From JTS-RE37 sp041744575 (GTDB taxonomy: Bacteria > Bacteroidota > Bacteroidia > Flavobacteriales > Flavobacteriaceae), in assembly GCA_041744575.1 (NCBI GenBank), contig JBGTKP010000008.1:167377-231376 (forward strand): DNA of 64,000 bases. Reading direction: 5' to 3'. The notes under the pieces are model-generated. The model saw only the letters and a program-made list of their open reading frames with translations, searched no databases and had not been told where the DNA came from. Shown piece after piece: positions 9,518-18,046 of this stretch (position 1 is its first letter; each line of letters starts with the position of its first letter). A program made the translations under genes and the position numbers.

Positions 9518-11917
9518 ATGATCACAAGCTATCTGAAAATTGCCTGGAGGAATCTGACGAAGCACAAAGGGTATTCGGCAATCAATATAGGAGGTCTGGC
9601 ACTTGGAATGGCCGTAACCCTGATTATCGCTCTTTGGATTGAGGATGAACTCTCCTATAACAGTTACTTTCAGGACCGTGACAGGATTGCCCAGATGTAC
9701 CAATCGCAGACGTTTAACGGACAGACGGGAACCGGACAGGCAATTCCCAGGCCACTGGAAAAAGCAATTCGCGAAGGATATAAGGACAATTTCCGGCATA
9801 TTGTTATGTCCTCATGGAACAATCCCCAGTACCTGAATTACAAAGAGTCCAGTTTGTCCAGGACAGGGAATTTTATGCAGGCAGAGGCCCCGGAAATGCT
9901 TGGGCTCAACATAATTAGTGGTGAACTAAATGGGTTGCGGGAGATTAATTCGATCATGCTATCGGAATCTGTGTCCAAGGCGCTGTTTGGCCAGGAAGAC
10001 CCGGTTGGCAAGGTGATCAGGGTGAACAGTCAGTTTGATATGATGGTGACCGCAGTCTATGAGGATATCCCTGTGAATAATGATTTTAATGATCTGCAAT
10101 TCATAATGCCCTGGGAACAGTACGTCACCACGCAGGAATGGCTCATGGAGGCGGAAGACAATTGGGGAAACAATTCATTCCAGATGTATCTGACAATAGC
10201 TGACAATACGACTATGGATAAAGTTTCTGCCACCATCAGGGATGTAAAAAAGAATCTGAATGAAGAATCTGTGGAATTCAATCCTCAATTGTTTCTTTTT
10301 CCAATGAAGGACTGGTATTTAAGGGGCAACTTTGAAAATGGCATCCAGACCGGGGGCCGGATAAAATACGTATGGCTTTTCGGTATTATCGGGGCCTTTG
10401 TTTTGCTTCTTGCCTGTATTAATTTCATGAACCTGAGCACAGCACGTTCAGAAAGAAGGGCAAAGGAAGTTGGTATTCGAAAATCAATTGGTTCTCACAG
10501 AAGACAACTTATCAATCAGTTTTTATGTGAATCGTTTTTGGTAGTGCTCTTCGCCTATTTCTTGGGGATTATTATTGTTCTGCTCACGTTAAATACCTTC
10601 AGTGAACTGGCGAAGAAGGAAATAGATTTTCCTTGGGGAAATCCGGCCTTCTGGCTCATTTCCATAGTCTTCATTTTATTTACAGCCTTACTGGCTGGCA
10701 GTTATCCTGCGCTCTACCTGTCTTCGTTCAAACCTGTAGAGGTATTAAAGGGAACTTTTCGCGGCGGCAGGTATGCCGGTACCCCCAGAAAAATCCTGGT
10801 GGTTCTCCAGTTTACAGTTTCGGTAGCCTTCATCATAGGCACTGTCATCGTGCTGCAGCAGATCAATTATGCCAAAAACAGGCCGGTTGGCTATGATAAG
10901 GAAGGCTTGGTTCAGGTCCCGACAATGAGCCAGGATTTTTCCGGGAAATATGACCTTATGAGGAGTGAATTGATCGGTTCAGGGGCCGTAGTGGAAATGT
11001 CGACGTCCAGCAGTCCGACCACCCGCATTTGGTCCAACCGCAGTGGGTTCAATTGGGAGGGTAAACAGGAAGGCTTTCAGGAGGATTTTGCCTGGACGGA
11101 AGTCTCAGCGGAATATGCAAAGTCACTGAATCTGAAAATCTTGGCTGGGAGGGATTTTTCAAGGGAATTTGCCTCGGATTCCAATGCCGTACTTATCAAT
11201 GAAACAGCGAAAAAATATATGGGTCTTAGCAATCCCGTTGGAATGTTCCTGAAGGATGATGACGAGGAAGATCCGGAAGAACCACTGAAGATAGTTGGCG
11301 TAGTAGAGGACATGATCGCGGAGTCTCCCTATCAGGCGGTTAAACAAGGTATTTATGTATTTGATAAAAATGAAAACGCCAGTTTTTATAACCTGAGATT
11401 AAATCCAAAACAAAGCGCGAGCCAGAATGTAGCCATTATTGAAAGAGTATTCAAGGATCATTTTCCGAACATTCCCTTCCAGTACGACTTTGTAGATGAA
11501 CAGTACGGAGCCAAGTTCGCCTCAGAAGAACGGATCGGGAAACTGTCAGCTATCTTCACCTCTCTCGCTATACTGATCAGCTGTCTGGGACTTTTTGGCC
11601 TCACCTCCTTTGTTGCTGAACAACGTACCAAGGAAATTGGAGTACGAAAGGTATTGGGCGCTTCGGTCTTTAATGTATGGAATATGCTGTCAAAAGATTT
11701 TTTCAGGCTTGTGATCATTTCCTGTTTTATCGCTGTTCCTGTGTCGTATTACATCATGAACGGCTGGTTGCAGGATTATCCCTACCGGGTGGTACTGTCC
11801 TGGTGGATTTTTGGCGCGGCTATTTTAGGGGCACTGCTGATCACCCTGATCACCGTGAGCTTTCAGGCAGTCAAGGCGGCCATGGCCAATCCGGTACATA
11901 GCCTCAGAACGGAATAA
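9518..11917 (+). CDS. FtsX/MacB-like ABC transporter permease (permease 5)
   Basis: This 799-residue permease starts MITSYLKIAWRNLTKHKG. It has the first helix, a core periplasmic domain, an FtsX block with LLACINFMNLSTARSERRAKE, a second periplasmic domain with an acidic run DDDEEDPEEP near residue 585, and a final FtsX block ending NPVHSLRTE. The segment YLRGNFENGIQTGGRIKY before the first FtsX block nearly matches permease 1, which suggests that these two are the closest pair. Gaps are 46 bp upstream and 65 bp downstream. Its function is inferred from family membership, and a shared ATPase is likely because none is fused or adjacent. Confidence 0.92.
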   Translation: MITSYLKIAWRNLTKHKGYSAINIGGLALGMAVTLIIALWIEDELSYNSYFQDRDRIAQMYQSQTFNGQTGTGQAIPRPLEKAIREGYKDNFRHIVMSSWNNPQYLNYKESSLSRTGNFMQAEAPEMLGLNIISGELNGLREINSIMLSESVSKALFGQEDPVGKVIRVNSQFDMMVTAVYEDIPVNNDFNDLQFIMPWEQYVTTQEWLMEAEDNWGNNSFQMYLTIADNTTMDKVSATIRDVKKNLNEESVEFNPQLFLFPMKDWYLRGNFENGIQTGGRIKYVWLFGIIGAFVLLLACINFMNLSTARSERRAKEVGIRKSIGSHRRQLINQFLCESFLVVLFAYFLGIIIVLLTLNTFSELAKKEIDFPWGNPAFWLISIVFILFTALLAGSYPALYLSSFKPVEVLKGTFRGGRYAGTPRKILVVLQFTVSVAFIIGTVIVLQQINYAKNRPVGYDKEGLVQVPTMSQDFSGKYDLMRSELIGSGAVVEMSTSSSPTTRIWSNRSGFNWEGKQEGFQEDFAWTEVSAEYAKSLNLKILAGRDFSREFASDSNAVLINETAKKYMGLSNPVGMFLKDDDEEDPEEPLKIVGVVEDMIAESPYQAVKQGIYVFDKNENASFYNLRLNPKQSASQNVAIIERVFKDHFPNIPFQYDFVDEQYGAKFASEERIGKLSAIFTSLAILISCLGLFGLTSFVAEQRTKEIGVRKVLGASVFNVWNMLSKDFFRLVIISCFIAVPVSYYIMNGWLQDYPYRVVLSWWIFGAAILGALLITLITVSFQAVKAAMANPVHSLRTE

Positions 11918-11982
11918 TACACATAGGATCGTATAGTGTGACCTAATTGCCATCATAATTGAATCAAGGATAAACCGAAGCC

Positions 11983-14364
11983 ATGCTCAAAAACTATATC
12001 ACCATCGCCTGGAGGAACCTTATGAGGAATAAGGTCTTCTCCTTTATTAACCTCACAGGGCTGAGTATTGGTCTTGCCTGCTGCCTGCTCATTGTGCTTT
12101 TTGCCAAAGATGAGCTTAGTTTCGATCGGTTCCATAAGGACATTGACCAACTTTATCAATTGACCTGCCGTGTGGTTGAAAATAATGGAAAGGAATCTCT
12201 CTTCGGAATTGCATCGCATATTCAGGGGCCTACATTCGCACGGGAGATCCCGGAAATAGAAAAAGCGGTGCGGGTATCAGAAGTTAATTTTATTGTGAGG
12301 AAGGGAGAAGAGACTTTTGAGGAAAAAGTTTCCTTTGCGGATCCAGATTTTTTCGAAGTTTTTTCCTTTCCCCTGATGATAGGCGACCCGGAACAGGTTC
12401 TGGAAGATACACACTCGATGGTGCTATCGGAAGAAATGGCTAATAAATATTTTGGCGAAACAGATCCCGTTGGTGAGACACTGGACTTGATGACAGGTAC
12501 AGAATTCGAGTCCTTTGTGGTTACGGGAGTAGCTAAAAGAGCTCCGGAAAATTCCAGTATAAAATTTAACATCCTGCTTTCCTTTAAGTATAATGATGCC
12601 CGTCAACCGGACAATCATTGGCTCAATCTCAATTTTCCAACCTACCTGGTCCTGAATAAGAACGCCGATATTCCCGCAGTGGTGACAAAAATGGCCCGAA
12701 GCTTTAAGGCCAATGCCAGCCAGCAGATCGAAGAGGAGAAAAAACGTGGGTTGGATGCTCAATTCCAATATGGGCTGGAACCATTTCAACAGGTGCATCT
12801 CAATAAGGCGATCATGTACAGACCAGAGCCAAGTGATCCTATTTATGCTTATATCCTGTCAGGGATAGCTCTTTTTTTATTACTTATTGCGTGCATTAAT
12901 TTTATCAACCTTACCGTTGCAAAATCTCTGAAACGCGGAAAGGAAATTGGTATCCGGAAAGTGGTCGGTGGCGAACGCAGGCAACTGATCCTTCAATTTC
13001 TTGGCGAATCCTTTATCCTCTGCCTGATCTCCTTTTCGCTGGCACTTATCCTGGCCAACCTCGCCTTGCCCATCTTTAACGACCTTTCCAATAAACGACT
13101 GGAAATAGGCTATTTATTTGATTACAAGCTAGTTATTTCCTTTGCTGTCCTGTTCCTTCTGACGGTACTGGCAGCCGGATTTTATCCGGCACTGGTCTTG
13201 TCCGGGTTTGACCCGGTAAAAACGCTCTATAACCGGATGACCTATTCCGGGAGAAATTATCTCGCTAAAGGGCTCATTATTTTCCAGTTCTGCCTGACCA
13301 CCTTGATGCTCATCACAACCCTCTTTATTAACAATCAGTTCCATTACCTCACCCATGAGGATCTGGGTTATGATGACAAAAACCTGATGGTTCTGAATCT
13401 TCCATACAATACCGGCAACTCCCTGGCCAAGACCATACAAAATGAAATAATGGTATTCCCTGGGGTTAACGGTATAGGCACAAGACAAGAGGGTTTCTGG
13501 GGTACCAACTCCAGGGCCAATGGTTTTGACATTCCCGTAAATTTCGACCATATTGATAGCGACTACCTGCCCACTATGAAAATCAGATTGGCAGAAGGCA
13601 GGAACTTTTCCCCGGAATTGCCCGGGGACTCTGTAAGTTCGGTCCTGGTTAACCAGGCTTTCGTTAAAGCAGCTGGGTGGAAGGGTTCTGCAATTGGCAA
13701 AACAATAGATTTTTTTAACGGGCAAGACGCGAATTTTACGATTGTAGGGGTTGTTAAGAACTACCATTTCGGCTCTTTGAAGCAGGAAATCTCCCCGCAG
13801 GTATTTACAATGCAGCCTGGTCTTCCCTTTAGCAGCCTGATGATTAAGATCTCGCCGGAACGTCGGGTTGAAACTATTGCTGCCATTCAGGAATTATATC
13901 AATCCAAGCTGCCATATCATCCTTTCAAATACGATTTCCTTGAAGATCTCAATAAAATACAATACCAACAGGAAGCCCGTTGGAAGCAGATTGTGGGTAT
14001 TGGCGCCCTGCTGATGATCTTTATTTCCAGTATCGGATTGTTTGGCCTGACATTGTTATCCATTCAACAAAAAACCAAAGAAATAGGAATCCGGAAGATC
14101 CTGGGTGCAAGTATTTTTCAAATCGCCCGAATGCTTACCAGGAATTTTCTGGGGCTGATATTCATCTCTTTTGCCATTGCGATTCCCGTTGCCTGGTATG
14201 TGACCGAGACATGGCTCGAGAATTTTGCTTATAGAATTGACATTACCTGGGAAGTATTTGTACTCTCCGCGGGATGCATCCTGCTGATTGCCCTGGCTAC
14301 GATCAGCTATCAGACTTTTCGGGCTGCAAACCTGGATCCGGCTAAAAATCTGAGGGTCGAATAG
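11983..14364 (+). CDS. FtsX/MacB-like ABC transporter permease (permease 6)
   Basis: The 793-residue protein starts MLKNYITIAWRNLMRNKV. It is the most diverged full copy at its signature sites: the first FtsX block reads LIACINFINLTVAKSLKRGKEIGIRKVVGG, quoted here in part as INLTVAKSLKRGKE, and the C-terminus is NLDPAKNLRVE rather than NPVKSLRTE. The two-half architecture and length are otherwise normal. It is the last complete permease; 101 bp later lies a collapsed relative whose first 12 codons (MFKNYITIAWRN) resemble this gene most, and then the array's only ATPase. Family knowledge gives an inner-membrane transport or lipoprotein-release role; the specific substrate is unknown. Confidence 0.92.
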   Translation: MLKNYITIAWRNLMRNKVFSFINLTGLSIGLACCLLIVLFAKDELSFDRFHKDIDQLYQLTCRVVENNGKESLFGIASHIQGPTFAREIPEIEKAVRVSEVNFIVRKGEETFEEKVSFADPDFFEVFSFPLMIGDPEQVLEDTHSMVLSEEMANKYFGETDPVGETLDLMTGTEFESFVVTGVAKRAPENSSIKFNILLSFKYNDARQPDNHWLNLNFPTYLVLNKNADIPAVVTKMARSFKANASQQIEEEKKRGLDAQFQYGLEPFQQVHLNKAIMYRPEPSDPIYAYILSGIALFLLLIACINFINLTVAKSLKRGKEIGIRKVVGGERRQLILQFLGESFILCLISFSLALILANLALPIFNDLSNKRLEIGYLFDYKLVISFAVLFLLTVLAAGFYPALVLSGFDPVKTLYNRMTYSGRNYLAKGLIIFQFCLTTLMLITTLFINNQFHYLTHEDLGYDDKNLMVLNLPYNTGNSLAKTIQNEIMVFPGVNGIGTRQEGFWGTNSRANGFDIPVNFDHIDSDYLPTMKIRLAEGRNFSPELPGDSVSSVLVNQAFVKAAGWKGSAIGKTIDFFNGQDANFTIVGVVKNYHFGSLKQEISPQVFTMQPGLPFSSLMIKISPERRVETIAAIQELYQSKLPYHPFKYDFLEDLNKIQYQQEARWKQIVGIGALLMIFISSIGLFGLTLLSIQQKTKEIGIRKILGASIFQIARMLTRNFLGLIFISFAIAIPVAWYVTETWLENFAYRIDITWEVFVLSAGCILLIALATISYQTFRAANLDPAKNLRVE

Positions 14365-14465
14365 TGGTCTGGTCTAAAACAAGAATAAAGATCATAGTAT
14401 GAAGGGCTGACGGATGCCTGGCGCGACTGAGAATGTAGCATAGTTAAACATACGGACACGGGATC

Positions 14466-14526
14466 ATGTTCAAAAATTATATTACGATTGCCTGGAGAAA
14501 CAATCCGGTACGGAATCTGTGAATAG
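14466..14526 (+). pseudogene. Collapsed remnant of a seventh permease gene
   Basis: An ATG at 14466 opens a frame reading MFKNYITIAWRN, identical in type to the permease N-termini, followed directly by NPVRNL and a stop at 14520-14522. NPVRNL resembles the conserved permease C-terminus NPVKSLRTE. The next bases GAATAG match the usual final Glu and stop after a small out-of-frame loss. The simplest reading is that a permease gene lost about 2.3 kb internally, leaving the first 12 codons fused to the last few. The remnant lies 101 bp after permease 6 and about 30 bp before the ATPase start. It cannot encode a transporter; translation of an 18-residue peptide is possible but not supported. Confidence 0.75.
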
Positions 14527-14555
14527 GCACCTAAGAAAAATTAAAAGCACTATCT

Positions 14556-15218
14556 ATGTTACTCGACTTAAAAAACATTTACAAATGGGTACAACAGGGG
14601 GGACAACGTGTTTTCCTCTTAAAAGATATTAACTTGTCTGTACATGAGGGAGAGTTTATCTCGATCATGGGACCCTCAGGATCAGGTAAGTCCACCTTGC
14701 TGAATGTCATTGGCATGCTGGATGATTTTAATGAGGGAGAATACAGCTTTCTGGACGAACCGGTACACCGATTGAAGGAAAAACACCGCTCGAACCTGTA
14801 TAAAAAGTATATTGGATTTGTATTCCAGGCATACCATCTCATTGACGAACTTACAGTATATGAAAATCTTGAAATGCCCTTATTATACAAAAACCACAGC
14901 TCCTCTGAACGGAAGGCCATGGTGGCTGATATGCTGGACCGATTCAATATTGTGGGCAAACAAAAACTCTTCCCGACACAATTGAGTGGGGGGCAGCAAC
15001 AGCTGGTTGGGGTGGCCAGGGCATTGATTGGAAGACCCAAACTCATTCTGGCTGATGAACCCACAGGTAACCTTAATTCCAAACAGGGCGAAGAGATCAT
15101 GGAATTGTTCACAGAATTGAACGCTGAGGGGGTTACCATCCTTCAGGTAACACATTCGGAAAGCAATGCCACCTACGGATCACGCACCATCAATCTTCTG
15201 GATGGCCGGCAGATCTGA
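14556..15218 (+). CDS. ABC transporter ATPase, LolD/MacB type
   Basis: This 220-residue cytoplasmic ATPase has Walker A GPSGSGKST at residues 39-47, signature LSGGQQQ at 143-149, Walker B LILADE at 163-168 and the switch histidine near 200. Its length and the strong match to the LolD/FtsE/MacB ATPase group fit a partner for FtsX-like permeases. It is the only ATPase in the array and lies at its 3' end, 29 bp after the remnant, so it may serve several or all of the permeases. That sharing is inferred from gene order. Only the first array gene's upstream region lies outside the window, so a second ATPase there cannot be excluded. Confidence 0.93.
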   Translation: MLLDLKNIYKWVQQGGQRVFLLKDINLSVHEGEFISIMGPSGSGKSTLLNVIGMLDDFNEGEYSFLDEPVHRLKEKHRSNLYKKYIGFVFQAYHLIDELTVYENLEMPLLYKNHSSSERKAMVADMLDRFNIVGKQKLFPTQLSGGQQQLVGVARALIGRPKLILADEPTGNLNSKQGEEIMELFTELNAEGVTILQVTHSESNATYGSRTINLLDGRQI

Positions 15219-15315
15219 TACAACTCCCAAGTGCGGGTCCGTGGAAGCCGCGATCCTTGAAGCCTATTGCAGTGAAAATCAGTTCGCTTTCTGACCTCTT
15301 ATTTCAAATCCATCC

Positions 15316-15347
15316 TTTCCTATTCTCAACCATATATCCTATCTTTG
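15316..15347 (+). promoter_or_regulatory. Candidate Bacteroidota promoter for the iron-sulphur cluster
   Basis: TATCTTTG at 15340-15347 matches the Bacteroidota -7 consensus TAnnTTTG, and TTTC at 15316-15319 lies 20 bases upstream where a -33 TTTG is expected. A start of transcription near 15354 would give a leader of about 30 bases before the ATG at 15383. Confidence 0.45.
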
Positions 15348-15382
15348 TTGTTTAGAATGATTTTACATAAAGGGAGGCAACT

Positions 15383-16528
15383 ATGGGAGCGAGGTTGGAT
15401 AAAAAAGACATCCTGAAGGCACTTGAAACGATTACAGTTCCCGGTGAAGGCCAGGATATGGTCCAAAGCGGAGCCGTTGATAATATCCAGGTCTTCGGGG
15501 ATGAAGTTGTTGTTGACCTTACCATAAGGAATCCAAGTCTTCAGGCACGAAAAAAGACGGAGGTGGAGATATTAAAGGCCATTCACAATCTTGTGTATGA
15601 AAAGGCCAAGATCACCGTCCATATTAAAGTGGATGCCCCCGCTAAACAGAAAGTAAATGTAATAAAGGGCAAACCCATCCAAGGTATCCGGAACATCGTC
15701 GCTGTGGCATCCGGCAAGGGAGGTGTCGGCAAGTCAACCGTCACTGCCAATCTTGCCGTAACCCTGGTCAAAATGGGGTTTAAAGTAGGGCTTCTCGATG
15801 CGGATATTTACGGCCCTTCAATTCCAATCATGTTTGACATTGCTCAGGAAAAACCCCTGGCTACCAATGTAGACGGTAAATCTAAAATGAAGCCTGTAGA
15901 GAACTATGGGGTTAAAGTGCTGTCCATCGGGTTTTTCACGCAACCGAACCAGGCGGTCATCTGGAGAGGCCCTATGGCGTCGAAAGCCCTCAATCAGATG
16001 ATCTTTGATGCAGACTGGGGACATCTGGATTTTTTATTGATTGATTTACCTCCGGGAACGGGGGATATCCATTTGAGTATCATGCAAGCGCTGCCGGTGA
16101 CAGGCGCAGTGATAGTGAGCACCCCCCAGGAAGTTGCCCTGGCGGATGCCAGAAAAGGGGTAGCGATGTTCCGGCAGGAAGCCATCAGTGTACCGGTGCT
16201 TGGGATTGTTGAAAATATGGCCTACTTTACTCCTGCCGAATTACCTGCCAACAAATATTATATCTTTGGGAAAGAAGGGGCACGGCATCTGGCCCAAGAC
16301 CTGCAGGTGCCATTCCTGGGTGAAATACCTTTGGTACAGAGCATCCGCGAGGCAGGCGACGTCGGAAGACCTGCCGCTTTGCAGACTGCCACACCTGTTG
16401 AAAGCGCTTATGAAGAGCTTACAAGGAATGTGGTAAGAGAAGTGGTGAGGAGGAACAATGACCTCCCGGAAACGGAAGCTATTAAAATAACAACCATGGC
16501 CGGCTGTGCTGCAGTCAGGAAGAAATAA
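15383..16528 (+). CDS. Mrp/ApbC-family P-loop ATPase (iron-sulphur cluster carrier)
   Basis: The 381-residue protein has an N-terminal MIP18/DUF59-like domain (about residues 5-80) and a Mrp/NBP35 ATPase domain with the deviant Walker A GKGGVGKST at 111-119. The family binds and transfers [4Fe-4S] clusters to apo-proteins. Where many Mrp proteins have a CxxC pair after ENM, this one reads ENMAYFTPAELPANKYYIFG without cysteines; this form is, from memory, common in Bacteroidota. The C-terminus ITTMAGCAAVRKK carries a single cysteine. It is followed by a NifU-C gene after about 105 bp, consistent with a cluster-assembly role. Start: the ATG at 15383 directly precedes conserved sequence. Confidence 0.93.
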   Translation: MGARLDKKDILKALETITVPGEGQDMVQSGAVDNIQVFGDEVVVDLTIRNPSLQARKKTEVEILKAIHNLVYEKAKITVHIKVDAPAKQKVNVIKGKPIQGIRNIVAVASGKGGVGKSTVTANLAVTLVKMGFKVGLLDADIYGPSIPIMFDIAQEKPLATNVDGKSKMKPVENYGVKVLSIGFFTQPNQAVIWRGPMASKALNQMIFDADWGHLDFLLIDLPPGTGDIHLSIMQALPVTGAVIVSTPQEVALADARKGVAMFRQEAISVPVLGIVENMAYFTPAELPANKYYIFGKEGARHLAQDLQVPFLGEIPLVQSIREAGDVGRPAALQTATPVESAYEELTRNVVREVVRRNNDLPETEAIKITTMAGCAAVRKK

Positions 16529-16633
16529 CAGGAATTCCGGACCCGGGGATTCTTCAAAAGCAGGTGAATGCCATACAACAAAACCATCCCGGTTATCTCA
16601 TAGATGTCAGGGATGTGGCTTAATTATAAAATC

Positions 16634-16870
16634 ATGACACCAGAAGAATTAAGATTGAATGTGGAAAATGCACTCGAGGAAATCCGTCCCTTTCTTCAAA
16701 GTGACGGCGGGGATATCTCACTTATTTCCATTGATGACGGCAGACTGGTTAAAATAAGGCTGGAAGGATCGTGTGTGGGTTGCAGCGTCAACCAGATGAC
16801 CCTTAAGAGTGGGGTGGAAATGACCATAAAAAAGCATGCACCTCAGATTGAAAGTGTCATTAATATCTAA
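16634..16870 (+). CDS. NifU C-terminal domain protein (iron-sulphur scaffold)
   Basis: This 78-residue protein is a stand-alone NifU-C domain, with FLQSDGGD near residues 20-27 and the cluster-binding pair C47-x-x-C50 in GSCVGCSVNQMTLK. The family assembles or carries Fe-S clusters. The start at 16634 (MTPEELRLN) is chosen because homologues usually begin there; an upstream in-frame ATG at 16604 would add ten residues with no family match. It sits between the Mrp ATPase and the ferredoxin reductase on the same strand, so one Fe-S operon is likely. Free-standing NifU-C domains of this size are normal. Confidence 0.92.
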   Translation: MTPEELRLNVENALEEIRPFLQSDGGDISLISIDDGRLVKIRLEGSCVGCSVNQMTLKSGVEMTIKKHAPQIESVINI

Positions 16871-16941
16871 TTGCATGAGGATGGTACTTTCACAGATTAC
16901 CAGTTGCTCCTGAACTTATAGCCGGTATAGCAGGACCTTTC

Positions 16942-17994
16942 ATGATTAAAACGGACATACTTATTATTGGAGCGGGGCCAACTGGTCTCTTTGCGGTTTT
17001 TGAAGCCGGATTGCTCCAGCTCAAATGTCATCTTATCGATGCCCTGCCACATATTGGGGGGCAATGCTCGGAGATTTATCCGAAGAAACCCATCTATGAT
17101 ATCCCGGGATTTCCCCAGGTTCTTGCCGGAGAACTGGTGGCCAATCTTATGGAACAAATCCAACCCTTCCAGCCAGGTTTTACCCTGGGTGAGCGGGCAG
17201 AACATATTGAGTTTCTTCCGGATGATCTGTTTAAAGTCACTACCAATAAGGGGACGGTTCATCATGCCCCTGTGGTTGTGATAGCAGGAGGTCTTGGCAG
17301 TTTTGAACCCCGAAAACCCCTGATCAGCAATCTGGCCGCCTTCGAAGACAAAGGAGTGGCTTACATGATCAAGGACCCGGAGGTGTACAGGAACAAAAAA
17401 GTACTGATAGCCGGAGGGGGTGATTCGGCGCTCGACTGGAGTATTTTTCTCTCGGAAATTGCCTCTGAGGTGATGCTGGTGCACCGGCGCAATGAATTCC
17501 GGGGTGCCCTGGATTCTGTGGAAAAAGTACAACATCTGAAAAATACGGGAAAAATAAAACTGTTGACTCCGGCCGAGGTGGTTGGTCTCAACGGAAATAG
17601 CCATCTGGAATCGGTAACCGTGGCGATGGGCGAGAAAGAACTTGCCATTGCGACGGACGCTTTTATTCCCCTCTTTGGTCTCTCGCCCAAACTGGGTCCC
17701 ATTGGCAACTGGGGACTTGAGATTGAGAAAAATGCCATCAGGGTCGATAATTCCCTGGATTATCAAACCAGCATCCCCGGAATTTACGCCATCGGAGATG
17801 TCAATACCTATCCGGGAAAATTAAAACTGATACTTTGTGGCTTTCACGAAGCTACATTAATGTGCCAGGGCGCTTACAGGCGTATCCATCCCGGGAAAAG
17901 CTATGTGATGAAATACACCACAGTCGGCGGCGTCCAGGGTTTTGACGGAAGCGTGAAAGAAGCCCCCAGGACAGTGGTGAAGGCCATACACTAG
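16942..17994 (+). CDS. Ferredoxin/flavodoxin-NADP reductase, thioredoxin-reductase-like type
   Basis: The 350-residue flavoprotein has an FAD-binding GAGPTG at residues 11-16, a conserved GGQCSEIYP segment near 39-47, a second dinucleotide motif GGGDSALDW near 158-166, and an NADP-phosphate binding HRRNEFR near 181-187. The CxxC redox pair of true thioredoxin reductases is absent, which matches the TrxR-like ferredoxin-NADP reductases of Bacillus and Chlorobium. It would move electrons between NADPH and ferredoxin in the cytoplasm. A 2Fe-2S ferredoxin gene begins 52 bp downstream, an obvious partner. Upstream are Mrp and NifU-C genes. The length is typical. Confidence 0.93.
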   Translation: MIKTDILIIGAGPTGLFAVFEAGLLQLKCHLIDALPHIGGQCSEIYPKKPIYDIPGFPQVLAGELVANLMEQIQPFQPGFTLGERAEHIEFLPDDLFKVTTNKGTVHHAPVVVIAGGLGSFEPRKPLISNLAAFEDKGVAYMIKDPEVYRNKKVLIAGGGDSALDWSIFLSEIASEVMLVHRRNEFRGALDSVEKVQHLKNTGKIKLLTPAEVVGLNGNSHLESVTVAMGEKELAIATDAFIPLFGLSPKLGPIGNWGLEIEKNAIRVDNSLDYQTSIPGIYAIGDVNTYPGKLKLILCGFHEATLMCQGAYRRIHPGKSYVMKYTTVGGVQGFDGSVKEAPRTVVKAIH

Positions 17995-18046
17995 AGGCCG
18001 CAAGCGATGCGGGGTTAAAGCAGATATATGCACTATATATGACCTG

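Larger units (their letters stand above)
3..14526 (+). repeat. Tandem array of paralogous permease genes
   Basis: Six full-size permease genes and one remnant stand head to tail on the plus strand with 29-101 bp between them. Each visible start encodes a variant of M-x-K-N-Y-x-x-I-A-W-R-N, with a conserved DNA block GCCTGGAGGAA (GCCTGGAGAAA in the remnant). Each complete gene ends in NP-x-K/E/H-SLRTE or a close variant. Both ends of the genes thus provide repeated DNA that could support unequal recombination. The proteins are clearly diverged, so most duplications are probably old. This is an observation about gene order and sequence; age and mechanism are inferred. Confidence 0.85.

Noticed and set aside
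13129..13767. Minus-strand open frame of 212 residues
   Set aside because: Antisense to permease 6 with no recognisable domain; a shadow frame.
16897..17766. Minus-strand open frame of 289 residues
   Set aside because: It is antisense to the ferredoxin-NADP reductase, which has complete motifs; the reverse frame is low-complexity shadow sequence.
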